Part shown: positions 46,475 through 52,934 of the stretch, piece by piece
How positions within the stretch are numbered: position 1 is the first letter of the stretch
How the letters are laid out: the number at the start of each line of letters is the position of its first letter
DNA from: Candidatus Methylomirabilota bacterium
GTDB lineage: Bacteria; Methylomirabilota; Methylomirabilia; Rokubacteriales; CSP1-6
Assembly: GCA_035709005.1 (NCBI GenBank)
Contig: DASTFB010000087.1
Coordinates: 124,001 to 188,000, forward strand
Reading direction: 5' to 3'
Length of the DNA: 64,000 bases
The notes under the pieces: generated by a model
Told to the model about the DNA's origin: nothing
What the model saw: the letters and a program-made list of their open reading frames with translations, nothing else
Database searches by the model: none
Program-made: the position numbers and the translations under genes

Positions 46475-48309
46475 CAGTCCGTTCCCAGGATTTCCGCCGC
46501 CCGCCGGGTTCCCAGGGCCGTCCGGAGCGCCGCATCCATCAGCGCCTGGGCCAGGCCCTCGGTCACACGATTCAGCTCGCCGGTCCGGGCGCGGATCAGA
46601 TCGCGATCGGCCGTCTCCCGCGCCCGTTCCAACGCCTCGAGGGCGGCCGTGATCCGGGCGACGTCGGTGGGCGTGGCCAGGTGCCCGCCCTGCTTGAGGG
46701 CGCGGCGGACGTGCGTCATGACGGTATCGGCCTCGTTGCAGACCTCGATCAGCATCCGGGTCTCCACGTCGGCCTCGGCGTACTGGAAGGACTCGTCCAC
46801 CATGCGTTCGACGTCGGCCTCGCTGAGCCCGTAGGTCGGCTTCACGTCGATGGCCGCCGCCTTCCCCGTCCGCAACTCCTTGGCCGTGACCCGGAGGATG
46901 CCGTCGGCATCGATGAGGAACGTCACCTCCAGCTTGGGCATCCCCGCCGGCATGGGGTCGATCCCCCGGAGCTCGAAGCGGGCGAGGGACCGACAGTCTC
47001 CGGCCAGCTCGCGCTCCCCCTGCACCACGTGCAGGTCGACGACCGTCTGCCCGTCCACCGACGTCGTGAACAGTTCGCGGGCACTGGTGGGGATGGTGGT
47101 GTTGCGGGGAATGAGGACGCTGACGATCCCCCCCAACGTCTCGATCCCCAGCGACAGGGGCGTCACGTCGAGCAGCAGCATGCTGGTGATGCCGCCGGCC
47201 AGGATATGGGCCTGCACGGCCGCGCCCAGCGCCACCACCTCGTCCGGGCTCAGCCGGCTATGCGGGGTGCGGCCGAACAGCTCCTCGACGCGACGCCGGA
47301 CCAGCGGCACGCGCGTGGAGCCGCCCACCAGCACGACCTCGTCGATCTGCGCGGGGGGCAGGCCGGCGTCGGACAGGGCCAGGCGGCAGGGCTCCAGCGT
47401 GAGCGCGACCAGCGGCTCGAGGAGCCGCTCCACCTCGGTCCGCTTGATCTCCACCCGATAGGTGAGGTCGTCGAAGGGAATGGTGAGCGTGGTCCGCTCC
47501 TCGGTCGACAGTCGCACCTTGGCGGCCTCGGCGCCGAGCCGCAGCTCCTGGATCGCTTGGGCGTCCCCGGCCACGTCGACGCCGTGACGCCGCCGGAGAT
47601 CGTCGAGCAACCAGGCCACGAGGGCCCGGTCGAAGTCGTCGCCGCCCAGGCGGGTGTTGCCATTGGTCGCCAGCACTTCGAAGATGCCGTCCTTGACGCG
47701 GAGAATGGAGATGTCGAAGGTCCCCCCGCCCAGGTCGTAGACGGCGATGACGCCGTCCGGGAGGTGGTGCAGACCGTAGGCCAGGGAGGCGGCGGTCGGC
47801 TCGTTCAGGATGCGCACCACGTCGAGGCCGGCGATCCGTCCGGCGTCCCGGGTGGCCGCGCGCTGGCTGTCGTTGAAGTAGGCGGGGACCGTGATCACGG
47901 CCTTGTGCACGGGCTCACCGAAGTGGGCCTCCGCCCGCTCCTTGAGGCTCCGCAGGATGATGGCCGACACCTCGGGAGGCGTGACCAGGCGATCGCCGAC
48001 CGCGAGCCGGACGATCCCGTCGGACGGCTGCACGGCGAACGGAAAGTATCCGAGCTCGTCCTTGACATCGTCGTAGCCGCGCCCCATGAGGCGCTTCACC
48101 GAGTAGACGGTGGCGTCGGGGCGGCGAACCAGATACCGCCTGGCGGCGTCGCCGACCACGATGCCGGCCGGCGTGAAGGCGACGATCGACGGCAAGAGGG
48201 GCCGGCCTTCGGTATCGGCGATGACCCGGGGCAGCCCACCGCCACCGTCGTCCACGTAGGCGATCAGGCTATTGGTCGTGCCCAGGTCGATGCCGACGAT
48301 GCGCTCCAC
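46474..48309 (-). CDS. hscA: Fe-S protein chaperone HscA (Hsp70 family)
   Basis: HscA is an ATP-dependent chaperone that releases clusters from IscU. The 611-residue protein has the actin-like ATPase motifs VGIDLGTTNSLIAYV, IAVYDLGGGTFDIS and VVLVGGSTRVPLV. The substrate domain has DVTPLSLGIETLGG. NPSYGL-like KPTYGLSEADVERM is characteristic of HscA rather than DnaK, and the Gly/Met-rich DnaK tail is absent. The start is GTG at 48309, two bases after hscB. Its client motif LPPVK is present in the IscU at 49439-49840. Confidence 0.95.
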   Translation of the reverse strand: MERIVGIDLGTTNSLIAYVDDGGGGLPRVIADTEGRPLLPSIVAFTPAGIVVGDAARRYLVRRPDATVYSVKRLMGRGYDDVKDELGYFPFAVQPSDGIVRLAVGDRLVTPPEVSAIILRSLKERAEAHFGEPVHKAVITVPAYFNDSQRAATRDAGRIAGLDVVRILNEPTAASLAYGLHHLPDGVIAVYDLGGGTFDISILRVKDGIFEVLATNGNTRLGGDDFDRALVAWLLDDLRRRHGVDVAGDAQAIQELRLGAEAAKVRLSTEERTTLTIPFDDLTYRVEIKRTEVERLLEPLVALTLEPCRLALSDAGLPPAQIDEVVLVGGSTRVPLVRRRVEELFGRTPHSRLSPDEVVALGAAVQAHILAGGITSMLLLDVTPLSLGIETLGGIVSVLIPRNTTIPTSARELFTTSVDGQTVVDLHVVQGERELAGDCRSLARFELRGIDPMPAGMPKLEVTFLIDADGILRVTAKELRTGKAAAIDVKPTYGLSEADVERMVDESFQYAEADVETRMLIEVCNEADTVMTHVRRALKQGGHLATPTDVARITAALEALERARETADRDLIRARTGELNRVTEGLAQALMDAALRTALGTRRAAEILGTD

Positions 48310-48311
48310 GA

Positions 48312-48884
48312 CTAGACCGCCTCGGCTTCGCGCAGGGTCTCGCCGAGATCGTCGATGACCGTCTTGAGGTACGCGCGCACGGCCAGTCCCCGCTTGAGCT
48401 GCTCGAGCAGGGCGGGCCGTTCACCCGGAACGGCGGTGTCCCAGGCCGCGGTCAAGGGGCCGCTGAGCCGGACCTCCTCGTCCCGGCGCCGGGCGATCAG
48501 CCGTTCGCGCTGCTCGCGGAGCGCGCGGCGTGCGGCCGCGTCGAGCTGGCCGGCCCGCGCCTCGGCCAGCGCTTCCTGGATCTCGAACATCTCGCCGAGC
48601 AACTCCGGGGGCGCCGCCGGCTGCGCGGCGCCGCCATCACCGGTCTCGCGGCCGTCTTCGAGCTGCACCAGGTATTCGATGCGCGCCATGGGGTCGCGCA
48701 AGACCCGATACGCGGCGTTCAGTCGCGCCGACGTCTCCAGCACGCGGGCCTGGTCTTCGGGGGCAGCGGAGCCGTGGAAATCGGGATGGTAACGGCGTGA
48801 CAGCTCGTAGAACCGCCGCTGTAGCGCTTCGGCGTCGACCCCCAGGCGGCGGGGTAGCCCGAAGACCTGGAAGTAGTCTGTCAT
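48312..48884 (-). CDS. hscB: Fe-S co-chaperone HscB
   Basis: This is the J-domain partner of HscA, 190 residues. The J domain (DYFQVFGLPRRLGVDAEALQRRFY) has the HPD motif in RRYHPDFHG. The C-terminal three-helix IscU-binding domain contains RIEYLVQLEDG, LLGEMFEIQEALAEA and AYLKTVIDDL. The ATG at 48884 gives the normal N-terminus; an upstream ATG at 48926 would add 14 residues. About 150 bases of leader separate it from the terminator behind iscA. Confidence 0.92.
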   Translation of the reverse strand: MTDYFQVFGLPRRLGVDAEALQRRFYELSRRYHPDFHGSAAPEDQARVLETSARLNAAYRVLRDPMARIEYLVQLEDGRETGDGGAAQPAAPPELLGEMFEIQEALAEARAGQLDAAARRALREQRERLIARRRDEEVRLSGPLTAAWDTAVPGERPALLEQLKRGLAVRAYLKTVIDDLGETLREAEAV

Positions 48885-49042
48885 TGACAGGGCACGGGCA
48901 CCCGGGCCCTCACCCGCCTCGATCATTTCACCGCTCGCCTCGCGGCACGGCGCGCCTCGGCTCGCACGGCGGCCCCGCCGCGATCACCCGCGGAGCTGAT
49001 TCGCTGGTCGGTCTGAGTCGTAACCCTGCCCCCCTAAAAAAT

Positions 49043-49068
49043 GAACGGGCCCGCCGGCGGGCCCGTTC
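49043..49068 (-). terminator. Intrinsic terminator between iscA and hscB
   Basis: A perfect 26-base palindrome, with 13-bp arms GAACGGGCCCGCC/GGCGGGCCCGTTC, is followed on the minus strand by ATTTTTT. It lies 20 bases after the iscA stop and should end most rrf2-iscS-iscU-iscA transcripts before hscB. No convincing hscB promoter is visible in the following 150 bases, so hscBA-fdx-iscX expression may depend on read-through. Confidence 0.85.
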
Positions 49069-49088
49069 GACGACGCTCGCCGGGCCGC

Positions 49089-49418
49089 CTACCCCGAGAA
49101 CGACGACCCACAGCCACAGGTCGATTTCGCGTTCGGGTTCACGAACGCGAAGCCGCCGGTGAGCCCCTGCTTGACGTAGTCCAGCGTGGTCCCGTTCAAG
49201 TACAGATAGCTCTTCTTGTCGACGACGACGGTGATCCCGTCCACGACGAACTCCCGGTCGTGGGCGGTCTTCTCGGTGTCGAACTCCAGGGCATACGACA
49301 TCCCCGAGCAGCCACCGCCCCGGACCCCCATCCTGAGAAAGACCTCGTCGCCCAGGCTCTGGGCCCGCTTGAGCTCCCGCACCTGCTGCACGGCCGTTTC
49401 CGTCAGTGACACCGCCAT
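49089..49418 (-). CDS. iscA: A-type Fe-S carrier IscA
   Basis: This 109-residue carrier passes clusters to apoproteins. The three conserved cysteines are in RGGGCSGMSY and STCGCGSSF. The middle has VVDKKSYLYLNGTTLDYV. The ATG at 49418 gives MAVSLTETAVQQV. It follows iscU by 20 bases and precedes the strong terminator. Confidence 0.94.
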   Translation of the reverse strand: MAVSLTETAVQQVRELKRAQSLGDEVFLRMGVRGGGCSGMSYALEFDTEKTAHDREFVVDGITVVVDKKSYLYLNGTTLDYVKQGLTGGFAFVNPNAKSTCGCGSSFSG

Positions 49419-49438
49419 CGCACTCGACCTCCCGGTCC

Positions 49439-49840
49439 CTACGTTGCCGCCGTCACGGCGCTGTGCCTGGCCTGATAGTCGGCCAGCGCGGCCTTGATCG
49501 CGTCCTCGGCCAGCACCGAACAGTGGATCTTGACGGGCGGCAGCTTGAGCTCGTTCACGATCTCCGTGTTCCGGATCTTGGCCGCTTCGTCCAGCGTCTT
49601 GCCCTTCAACCACTCAGTGGCGAGGCTCGAGGACGCGATGGCGCTGCCGCACCCGAAGGTCTTGAACCTGGCGTCCTCGATGACACCGGTTGTGGGGTTC
49701 ACCTTGATCTGGAGCTTCATGACGTCGCCGCACTCCGGAGCCCCTACGAGCCCGGTCCCCACGTTCGGCATGTCCTTGGCGAAGGACCCGACGTTCCGCG
49801 GGTTGTTGTAGTGGTCGACGACCTTCTCGCTGTAGGCCAT
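49439..49840 (-). CDS. iscU: Fe-S cluster scaffold IscU (complete)
   Basis: This is a canonical scaffold of 133 residues. Cys37 and Asp39 (ECGD), Cys64 (FGCGSAIASSS) and Cys107 (HCSVLAED) are all present, and the HscA recognition motif LPPVK lies at residues 100-104. It is therefore competent for cluster building and for hand-off by HscA. It lies between an iscS gene that has lost its PLP lysine and iscA. Confidence 0.96.
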   Translation of the reverse strand: MAYSEKVVDHYNNPRNVGSFAKDMPNVGTGLVGAPECGDVMKLQIKVNPTTGVIEDARFKTFGCGSAIASSSLATEWLKGKTLDEAAKIRNTEIVNELKLPPVKIHCSVLAEDAIKAALADYQARHSAVTAAT

Positions 49841-49850
49841 GGCCCGCCCC

Positions 49851-51077
49851 CTAATCGGCCTTCCACTGGATGGACTTCAGATCGATCCCTTCCCTGGCCA
49901 GCTCGTAGAGCGGCGACATGTCGCGCAGCCGTTTGACGACGTCGACCGTCCGCCGCCCGACCCAGTCGATCTCCTCCTCGGTGCTGAACCGGTGGAGACT
50001 GAACCGGATCGACGAGTGGGCGAGCTCGGCGCTGGCGCCCAGGGCGGCGATCACGTACGACGGCTCCAGCGTCGCCGACGTGCACGCCGAGCCAGAGCTG
50101 AGCGCGGTCTCTTTGTTCAAGCCCATCAGCACCGATTCCCCCTCCACGTACGCGAACGAGACGTTCACGTTGTGAGGCAGCCGGCGGTCGGGGTCGCCGT
50201 TGAGGTACGCCTCGTCGACATTGGAGAGGATGAGATCTTGCAGCCGGTCACGCAACGTCCGCAGCCGCTCGCTCTCGGCCGGCATGACCTCCTGGCAGAT
50301 CTCAGCCGCTTTGCCGAACCCCACGCAGAGCGGAACCGGAAGCGTGCCGGGGCGCATCCCGCGCTCGTGGCCGCCACCGTCGAACAGTGCGGCCAGGCGA
50401 ACCCGGGGCGCCTTGCGACGGACGTAGAGCGCGCCCACCCCTTTGGGTCCGTACAGCAGATGCGCGGTACACGACAGCAGGTCGATCCCCATCGCCTCCA
50501 CGTCGATGGGGATCTTGCCGACCGCCTGGGTGGCGTCGGTGTGGAAGAGGACAGCCCGCTCCTTGGCGAGCTTCCCGATGGCCGCCACGTCCTGGATGGT
50601 GCCGATCTCGTTGTTGGCGAACATCGCCGAGATGAGAATCGTCTTGTCGGTGAGGGCTCGGGCGATGTCCGCGACGTCGACCAGCCCGTTGGGCCGCACG
50701 GGCACGTACGTCACCTGGAAGCCCTGCCGCTCCAGGCGCTTGCAGGTGTCGAGCCCGGCCCGCTGCTCGATCGCGGTGGTGACGATGTGGCTGCCCTTCT
50801 CCCGGTACATCTCGGCCACACCTTTGAGGGCGAGATTGATCGACTCCGTGCCGCCCGAGGTGAACACGACCTCCTTGGCGTCGCGGGCGCCGATCAGCCG
50901 GGCGATGCTGGCGCGGGCCGCGTCGCAGGCGGCCTCCGCTTCCCAGCCGAAGGCGTGGCTGCGGCTGGCCGGATGCCCGAACTTCTCGGTGAAGTAGGGC
51001 ATCATAGCCTCGACCACGCGCGGGTCGCAGGGGGTGGTCGACTGGGCGTCCAGAAAGATGGGGAACTTCAGGGCCAT
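49851..51077 (-). CDS. iscS: IscS homologue lacking the PLP lysine (probable pseudo-desulfurase)
   Basis: The 408-residue protein aligns end to end with E. coli IscS, including the C-terminal DLKSIQW segment. Two catalytic residues are changed. The PLP Schiff-base lysine of SGHKIYGPKG is Leu207 here (CTAHLLYGPKG, codons CAT CTG CTG TAC), and the active-site His of TEHKAV is Gln105 (AIEQRAG). RSGT is also RPGT. The persulfide cysteine Cys332 (SSGSACTSA), Asp181 and Gln184 remain. It should fold and bind IscU but cannot work by the normal PLP mechanism. The Archaeoglobus fulgidus IscS, with Asp for this Lys, is a known parallel. The ATG at 51077 is preferred; an upstream start exists at 51113. 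Confidence 0.92.
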   Translation of the reverse strand: MALKFPIFLDAQSTTPCDPRVVEAMMPYFTEKFGHPASRSHAFGWEAEAACDAARASIARLIGARDAKEVVFTSGGTESINLALKGVAEMYREKGSHIVTTAIEQRAGLDTCKRLERQGFQVTYVPVRPNGLVDVADIARALTDKTILISAMFANNEIGTIQDVAAIGKLAKERAVLFHTDATQAVGKIPIDVEAMGIDLLSCTAHLLYGPKGVGALYVRRKAPRVRLAALFDGGGHERGMRPGTLPVPLCVGFGKAAEICQEVMPAESERLRTLRDRLQDLILSNVDEAYLNGDPDRRLPHNVNVSFAYVEGESVLMGLNKETALSSGSACTSATLEPSYVIAALGASAELAHSSIRFSLHRFSTEEEIDWVGRRTVDVVKRLRDMSPLYELAREGIDLKSIQWKAD

Positions 51078-51096
51078 GGATCCGATCCCCGTGCCG

Positions 51097-51528
51097 TCAT
51101 CCCTTGATGGCAAGCAGCGTTGGCACGTCCTCGCCGACCAGCTCGGCCAGGCTCATGGTATCCAGCAGCTGGGTGATGGCCGCCTGGATCTTCTGGACCG
51201 GGCGCCGCAGGTTGCAGCGCTCCATCTGCGGGCAATCGGCGTCCTCCAGGCAGCTGACGATGTTGATCGGGCCTTCCAGCGCCCTGACCACCTGCCCGAT
51301 CGTGACCTCGCTCGGCCGGCGCGCCAGAACGTAGCCGCCCTTGGGACCGTTCTGGCTGACGATCAACCGCTCACGCGCCAGCCGCTGGAGAATCTTGGCC
51401 AGCAGCTCCGGCGGGATCCCGAACTCCTCGGCGATACGCTTGGCGCTGACCGCGCCGCCGTCCTCGTGGACAGCGATGTAGTGGATCGCCATCAGGCCGT
51501 AGTCGGCGCGCTTGGTGAACCGAAGCAT
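51097..51528 (-). CDS. iscR: Rrf2/IscR-family Fe-S-sensing transcriptional regulator
   Basis: This 143-residue winged-helix regulator starts with MLRFTKRADYGLMAIHYIAVHE. The cluster-binding cysteines are CLEDADCPQMERC (C-x5-C-x5-C) as in IscR, but the His ligand that follows in E. coli is replaced by Arg (CNLRR). It leads the isc operon and is likely to repress it when clusters are plentiful. A perfect inverted repeat lies over its promoter. IscR is chosen over NsrR or CymR from context and cysteine spacing. Confidence 0.9.
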   Translation of the reverse strand: MLRFTKRADYGLMAIHYIAVHEDGGAVSAKRIAEEFGIPPELLAKILQRLARERLIVSQNGPKGGYVLARRPSEVTIGQVVRALEGPINIVSCLEDADCPQMERCNLRRPVQKIQAAITQLLDTMSLAELVGEDVPTLLAIKG

Positions 51529-51551
51529 CTATCGGCGACCTTTTCAGTCGG

Positions 51552-51580
51552 AGTTTGACACCAGACACAGGAGGTGTCAA
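51552..51580 (-). promoter_or_regulatory. isc operon promoter overlapped by a perfect inverted repeat (putative Rrf2 operator)
   Basis: On the minus strand a consensus TTGACA (51580-51575) is followed after 17 bases by a weak CAAACT -10 (51557-51552). The inverted repeat TTGACACC-10 bases-GGTGTCAA (51555-51580) spans from the -35 to the -10, so a dimer bound there would block polymerase. The repeat is a good candidate for the IscR/Rrf2 binding site of this operon. Confidence 0.65.
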
Positions 51581-51597
51581 GCAAAACCTCGTCGAAC

Positions 51598-52581
51598 TTA
51601 GCCTTCCCAGGCCTCCCTGAGCTCGGCCGCGGTCGCCTCCGGGGGCTTCTCGTTCACGAAGATGCCACCGACCCGGTTCGTCCGCTCAGGATTGGCGACG
51701 ACCTCGATGTGCCAGTGGTAGTCGTCCCGGATGGTGGCCCAATCGCCCTGCAGGATCCGGGACTTCAGATTCGGGGCGTTGTGCAGGACCATCTCGTACC
51801 CGGGGTCGCCGAAACTCTTGGCCAGTGTCCGGAAGTACTGGGACAGCAGGAGGGCCAGATCACCGGCCGTCTGCGGTGTAACGGCCTCCTCGTACGTGCA
51901 GGCGTGCCGCCGTGGGAGGATCCAGGTCTCCAGCGAGGCCCGGGCGGCGTATGGAACCAGAACGACGAAAGCTGGCGTCATTTTGATCACCCGCTCCTCG
52001 GCGGCGATCTCCTGACGCACCATGTCGCAGTAGAGGCAGCGGCGCTTGTACTGGTAGTATTCGCGGGCCTCTCGCAGCTCGCGCCGGGTCTCGTCGAAGA
52101 CGATCGGAATAGCGGTCACCCGGGAGTAGGGATGATGCGGCGGGACACCGACCTTCTTGTGGTGTCGCAGCACCAGGATGTCGCGGATCTGGCTATCCCG
52201 CTTGAGATCGAGGATCCGGTCGCGGTACATCCACAGGACCGCCTCGATCTGGCTCGGGTCCATCGTGGCCAGGGTGTCGTCGTGACGGGGGGACTCCAGA
52301 ATGAGCTCGCCCGCGCCCCGGGGCGTGATCATGTCGAACATGCCGACACCCTCGCGGATGAGCTCTCGCTCGATACGGAAGTAGGGATCGGCGGCGGGCA
52401 CGACCCTCACCGTCCAGCCGGGCCCGCCCGGGGGGGCGCCATTGTCGCGGTAGGCGGCGATCTCCGTCGTCGGGCCTTCGTTGCCCGGACAGTAGGGACA
52501 CTCTCCGTCTGCTTCGAGCCGCGGCTTGGGCCTGACCAGCACCCAGCGCCCGCGTGTCGGATCCTTTCTCAGCTCGTCCAC
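51598..52581 (-). CDS. GalT-like nucleotidyltransferase with altered active-site motif
   Basis: This 327-residue protein has the galactose-1-phosphate uridylyltransferase fold: zinc-type ECPYCPGNEGP at residues 27-37, a second CLYC pair near 182, and the C-terminal DDYHWHIEVVA. The family active site HPH(S/G)Q reads HHPYSR at residues 149-154, so the nucleophilic second His is Tyr152. Normal uridylyl transfer is therefore doubtful; a related phosphorylase or transferase activity on another sugar phosphate is possible. The start is GTG at 52581 with GGGAGGA upstream. It is divergent from the selenoprotein gene. Confidence 0.8.
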   Translation of the reverse strand: MDELRKDPTRGRWVLVRPKPRLEADGECPYCPGNEGPTTEIAAYRDNGAPPGGPGWTVRVVPAADPYFRIERELIREGVGMFDMITPRGAGELILESPRHDDTLATMDPSQIEAVLWMYRDRILDLKRDSQIRDILVLRHHKKVGVPPHHPYSRVTAIPIVFDETRRELREAREYYQYKRRCLYCDMVRQEIAAEERVIKMTPAFVVLVPYAARASLETWILPRRHACTYEEAVTPQTAGDLALLLSQYFRTLAKSFGDPGYEMVLHNAPNLKSRILQGDWATIRDDYHWHIEVVANPERTNRVGGIFVNEKPPEATAAELREAWEG

Positions 52582-52694
52582 GTGTCCTCCCGCATGCCAA
52601 CCGGCTGCCGAACCGACGCCCCGGATCCTGGCATCCTAAGATACGATCATACGGAGGCTGCCCAGCCCGACGCCACAAATCGGAGGAGCAGACT

Positions 52695-52934
52695 ATGGCC
52701 CGTGATGTCGTTGTGTACTCCAGCCCCACCTGAGGCCCCTGCCGCGCGGCGAAAGAGTTTCTTTCGTCTCAGGGTGTCCCGTATCGGGACGTGAACGTCG
52801 TCGAGAGCGCCGAAGCCAGGGAAGAACTGGCCCGCCTCACCGGACGGATGTCCATCCCCGTCATCGTGGTCGACGGTCAGGTCGTCGTCGGCTTCGACAA
52901 GACCCGACTGGAGCGGCTACTGGCTAGTCCTTGA
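52695..52934 (+). CDS. Selenocysteine-containing glutaredoxin-like protein (in-frame TGA = Sec)
   Basis: The frame is MARDVVVYSSPT-U-GPCRAAKEF and continues with LTGRMSIPVIVVDGQVVVGF to a final TGA at 52932, 79 residues in all. The TGA at 52731-52733 (codon 13) falls exactly on the first cysteine of the CxxC active site, giving UGPC with Cys16 as resolving residue. IPV is the cis-proline motif of the thioredoxin fold. The ATG has a strong GGAGGAG ribosome-binding site seven bases away. A hairpin suited to a bacterial SECIS follows. Without recoding, the product would be a 12-residue peptide. It overlaps the convergent TPR gene by 11 bases. Confidence 0.85.
52737..52774 (+). promoter_or_regulatory. 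Candidate bacterial SECIS element
   Basis: Starting 4 bases after the TGA, CCCTG (52737-52741) pairs with CAGGG (52770-52774). An inner stem CGAAAG/CTTTCG (52750-52755, 52761-52766), extendable by two pairs, closes a five-base loop AGTTT. The G at the second loop position lies 24 bases after the TGA, within the 16-37-base window of the general bacterial SECIS model. The bulged U of the E. coli fdhF element is not obvious. Confidence 0.6.

Noticed and set aside
52731-52733. TGA read as a true stop of a 12-residue peptide, or the gene as a pseudogene
   Set aside because: The frame continues for 66 codons with full glutaredoxin-like similarity, the TGA sits exactly on the catalytic cysteine position, and a hairpin follows. 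Decay would rarely hit that one codon.
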